A stretch of DNA of 64,000 nucleotides from Bacteroidales bacterium (GTDB lineage: Bacteria; Bacteroidota; Bacteroidia; Bacteroidales; JAADJA01), in assembly GCA_021740645.1 (NCBI GenBank), contig JAIOZL010000012.1, positions 1 through 64,000 of the forward strand. Direction: 5' to 3'. Of the stretch, positions 62,451 to 64,000 are shown in pieces; position 1 is the stretch's first letter, and each line of letters starts with the position of its first letter. The notes beneath the pieces were generated by a model. It searched no databases and was not told the origin of the DNA. It saw only the letters and a program-made list of their open reading frames with translations. The translations under genes were made by a program, and so were the position numbers.

Positions 62451-64000
62451 ATGGAATTACGAATTTTACAGGATATCATTATTATTTTCGGGTTATCGAT
62501 ATTTGTGATATTCCTGTTTTACAAACTTCATCTTCCATCTATCACCGGATTTTTAGTCACAGGACTAATCACAGGCCCTTATGGGTTAAAGCTTATTCGG
62601 GATACGCATGATGTTGAAATACTGGCAGAGATTGGCATTGTACTTCTACTTTTTACAATTGGGATTGAGTTTTCAATTAAAAATCTTATTAAGGCCAGAA
62701 AGTCTGTTTTGCTTGGTGGTACATTACAAACGGGGTTAGTAATTGTGTTTACCTTTATAATTGCAAGGATAACGGGGCTGAATAACAGTCAGTCAGTGTT
62801 TGTTGGATTTTTAGTAGCACTTAGCTCCACAGCCATTGTCATGAAAGTGATTCAAAACAGGGGAGAATTAGGAACTTACCATGGCCAGACATCCCTGGCA
62901 ATTTTAATATTTCAAGATATAATAATAGTTCCTATGATTCTCATTACTCCCTTATTAGCCGGGGAATTACCTTCAAGCGGTCAGTCTTTTCTGATCGTAA
63001 TTTCAAAAGGGTTAGGGGTATTGATTCTTATCATTTTGGGTGCGAAATATTTTGTCCCCTATGTTTTACATCAAATTGCCCGGACACAAAGCAATGAACT
63101 ATTTCTGCTTACCATTATTGTAATTGCCTTTGCCACAGCCTGGTTAACATCAGCTATTGGGCTATCCCTGGCACTTGGGGCATTTATTGCCGGACTCATT
63201 ATATCAGAGTCAGAATATAGCGAACATGCCTTCGGAAATATTATTCCTTTTCGAGACCTATTTACAAGCTTTTTCTTTGTTTCAATTGGAATGTTATTGA
63301 ACATTGATTTCATTATTGAAAACATCTTATTAGTGACATCTACGGCTCTTGGGATCATCCTTTTAAAAGCAATTATTATTGGGTTTGTGGCCTTTTTACT
63401 TGGGTACCCTTTCCGAACCACTCTTATCGTGGGTATTTCATTAAGTCAGATAGGGGAGTTTTCCTTCGTACTTTCCGAATATGGGATAGAATATGGCCTA
63501 TTGTCAGAATTTAACAATCAGCTCTTTTTATCCTCAGCAGTTATAAGTTTATCGGTAACGCCTTTCCTTATTAATAATGCTTCTTCAATATCTGAGTGGA
63601 TATTAAAGTTGCCCCTACCCAAAAAACTCAGAAGTGGGCTGAACAACCTTACTGATGAAGAGAGCCCTAACCTACGCGATCATGTTGTGATAATTGGCTA
63701 CGGTGTTATAGGCCGAAACGTGGCAAAAGCGGCTAAATATGCAAAAATTCCCCATGTAATCATCGAGCTAAACCCTGATACCGTAAAGGAAGAAATGGCT
63801 AAGGGGGAAATCATCTATTACGGAGATGCAACCCAGGAGTTGATTTTAAATCATGCCAATATTAAAGATGCCTATATCCTGGTAAATACTATTCCAAATC
63901 CGGCAGATTCAAGACTCATCACCCTGAGGGCCAGAAAATTAAATAACGACCTCCACATCATCATTCGCACCCGCTTTATTAGAGATATGGATGCATTGTA
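62451..64000 (+). CDS. KefB-like monovalent cation:proton antiporter (CPA2), 3' end outside the window
   Basis: An open frame from the ATG at 62451 runs to the window edge without a stop (516 codons seen). The N terminus, MELRILQDIIIIFGLSIFVI, opens a 12-13-helix CPA2 exchanger domain: LHLPSITGFLVTGLITGPYG, EIGIVLLLFTIGIEFSIK, QDIIIVPMILITPLLAG and LSLALGAFIAGLIISES. A cytoplasmic RCK/TrkA-N domain follows: DHVVIIGYGVIGRNVAKAAK (Rossmann GxGxxG) and IIYYGDATQELILNHANI. This is the KefB/KefC layout of K+ efflux systems. More regulatory sequence is expected beyond the edge. Confidence 0.92.
   Translation, partial: MELRILQDIIIIFGLSIFVIFLFYKLHLPSITGFLVTGLITGPYGLKLIRDTHDVEILAEIGIVLLLFTIGIEFSIKNLIKARKSVLLGGTLQTGLVIVFTFIIARITGLNNSQSVFVGFLVALSSTAIVMKVIQNRGELGTYHGQTSLAILIFQDIIIVPMILITPLLAGELPSSGQSFLIVISKGLGVLILIILGAKYFVPYVLHQIARTQSNELFLLTIIVIAFATAWLTSAIGLSLALGAFIAGLIISESEYSEHAFGNIIPFRDLFTSFFFVSIGMLLNIDFIIENILLVTSTALGIILLKAIIIGFVAFLLGYPFRTTLIVGISLSQIGEFSFVLSEYGIEYGLLSEFNNQLFLSSAVISLSVTPFLINNASSISEWILKLPLPKKLRSGLNNLTDEESPNLRDHVVIIGYGVIGRNVAKAAKYAKIPHVIIELNPDTVKEEMAKGEIIYYGDATQELILNHANIKDAYILVNTIPNPADSRLITLRARKLNNDLHIIIRTRFIRDMDAL

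Noticed and set aside
63071..63421. Minus-strand 116-codon frame
   Set aside because: It is opposite the transmembrane domain of the KefB-like gene and has no features of its own.

Overview
The window reads as chromosomal DNA of a Bacteroidota (Bacteroidetes) bacterium, probably from the Bacteroidales/Marinilabiliales side of the phylum. The evidence is AT-rich DNA; promoters of the Bacteroidetes type (TTG, about 19-21 nt, TAnnTTTG) before several genes; at least four secreted proteins with C-terminal type IX secretion sorting domains; a TamL-type lipoprotein; family GH29, GH38 and GH3 glycosidases; and a ptb-buk butyrate module. No species can be named from the sequence alone.

Region 1 (1-7140, minus strand) is an accessory defence island. 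It encodes, in transcription order, a small ExE-type nuclease-like protein (191 aa), a PD-(D/E)XK nuclease-like protein (331 aa), a PIN-like protein (261 aa), a DUF6161-like coiled-coil membrane protein (423 aa), the type I methylase HsdM and the specificity subunit HsdS. No hsdR is present in the window. Two decayed copies of the 3' end of the 191-aa gene lie directly behind the PD-(D/E)XK gene and the PIN-like gene. hsdM carries two in-frame insertions made of short repeat elements, and hsdS ends exactly at a cluster of dispersed repeats. The island lies on the 3' side of a tRNA-Val gene, and an 18-bp copy of that tRNA's 3' end is found 168 bp further into the island, as expected of an integration site.

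Region 2 (7.7-27 kb) is mostly core and envelope: tRNA-Val, TamL, a RecD-like helicase, a secreted M64 peptidase, ptb-buk with a DUF481 outer-membrane protein, plsC, dnaX, an SGNH hydrolase, a giant T9SS-secreted FG-GAP/PKD protein, an unusual beta-propeller/vWA-like/beta-barrel fusion, and a transglutaminase-like protein.

Region 3 (27-37.6 kb, minus strand) is a glycan-degradation cluster: GH38, two GH29 fucosidases, GH3 and a T9SS-sorted protein, with the RNA-binding gene cvfB in the middle. No SusC/SusD pair is visible.

Region 4 (37.9-64 kb) holds housekeeping operons: rhomboid-aat-guanine deaminase-DUF456 (overlapping genes), UDP-glucuronate decarboxylase-rfbD-phosphosugar mutase, a LamG/T9SS protein, a DUF3298 protein, yhhQ, gcvP, a zapB-like/zapA pair followed by a rod-shaped structured RNA (probable 6S RNA) and rny, an Rrf2 regulator with a mini winged-helix partner, a GT2 glycosyltransferase fused to a degenerate sugar-phosphotransferase-like region, a 2-oxo acid dehydrogenase E2, a DnaQ-like exonuclease, a T9SS subtilase, trmD, rplS, and the start of a KefB-like antiporter cut by the window edge.

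All assignments come from reading motifs and architecture by eye; no database search was possible.
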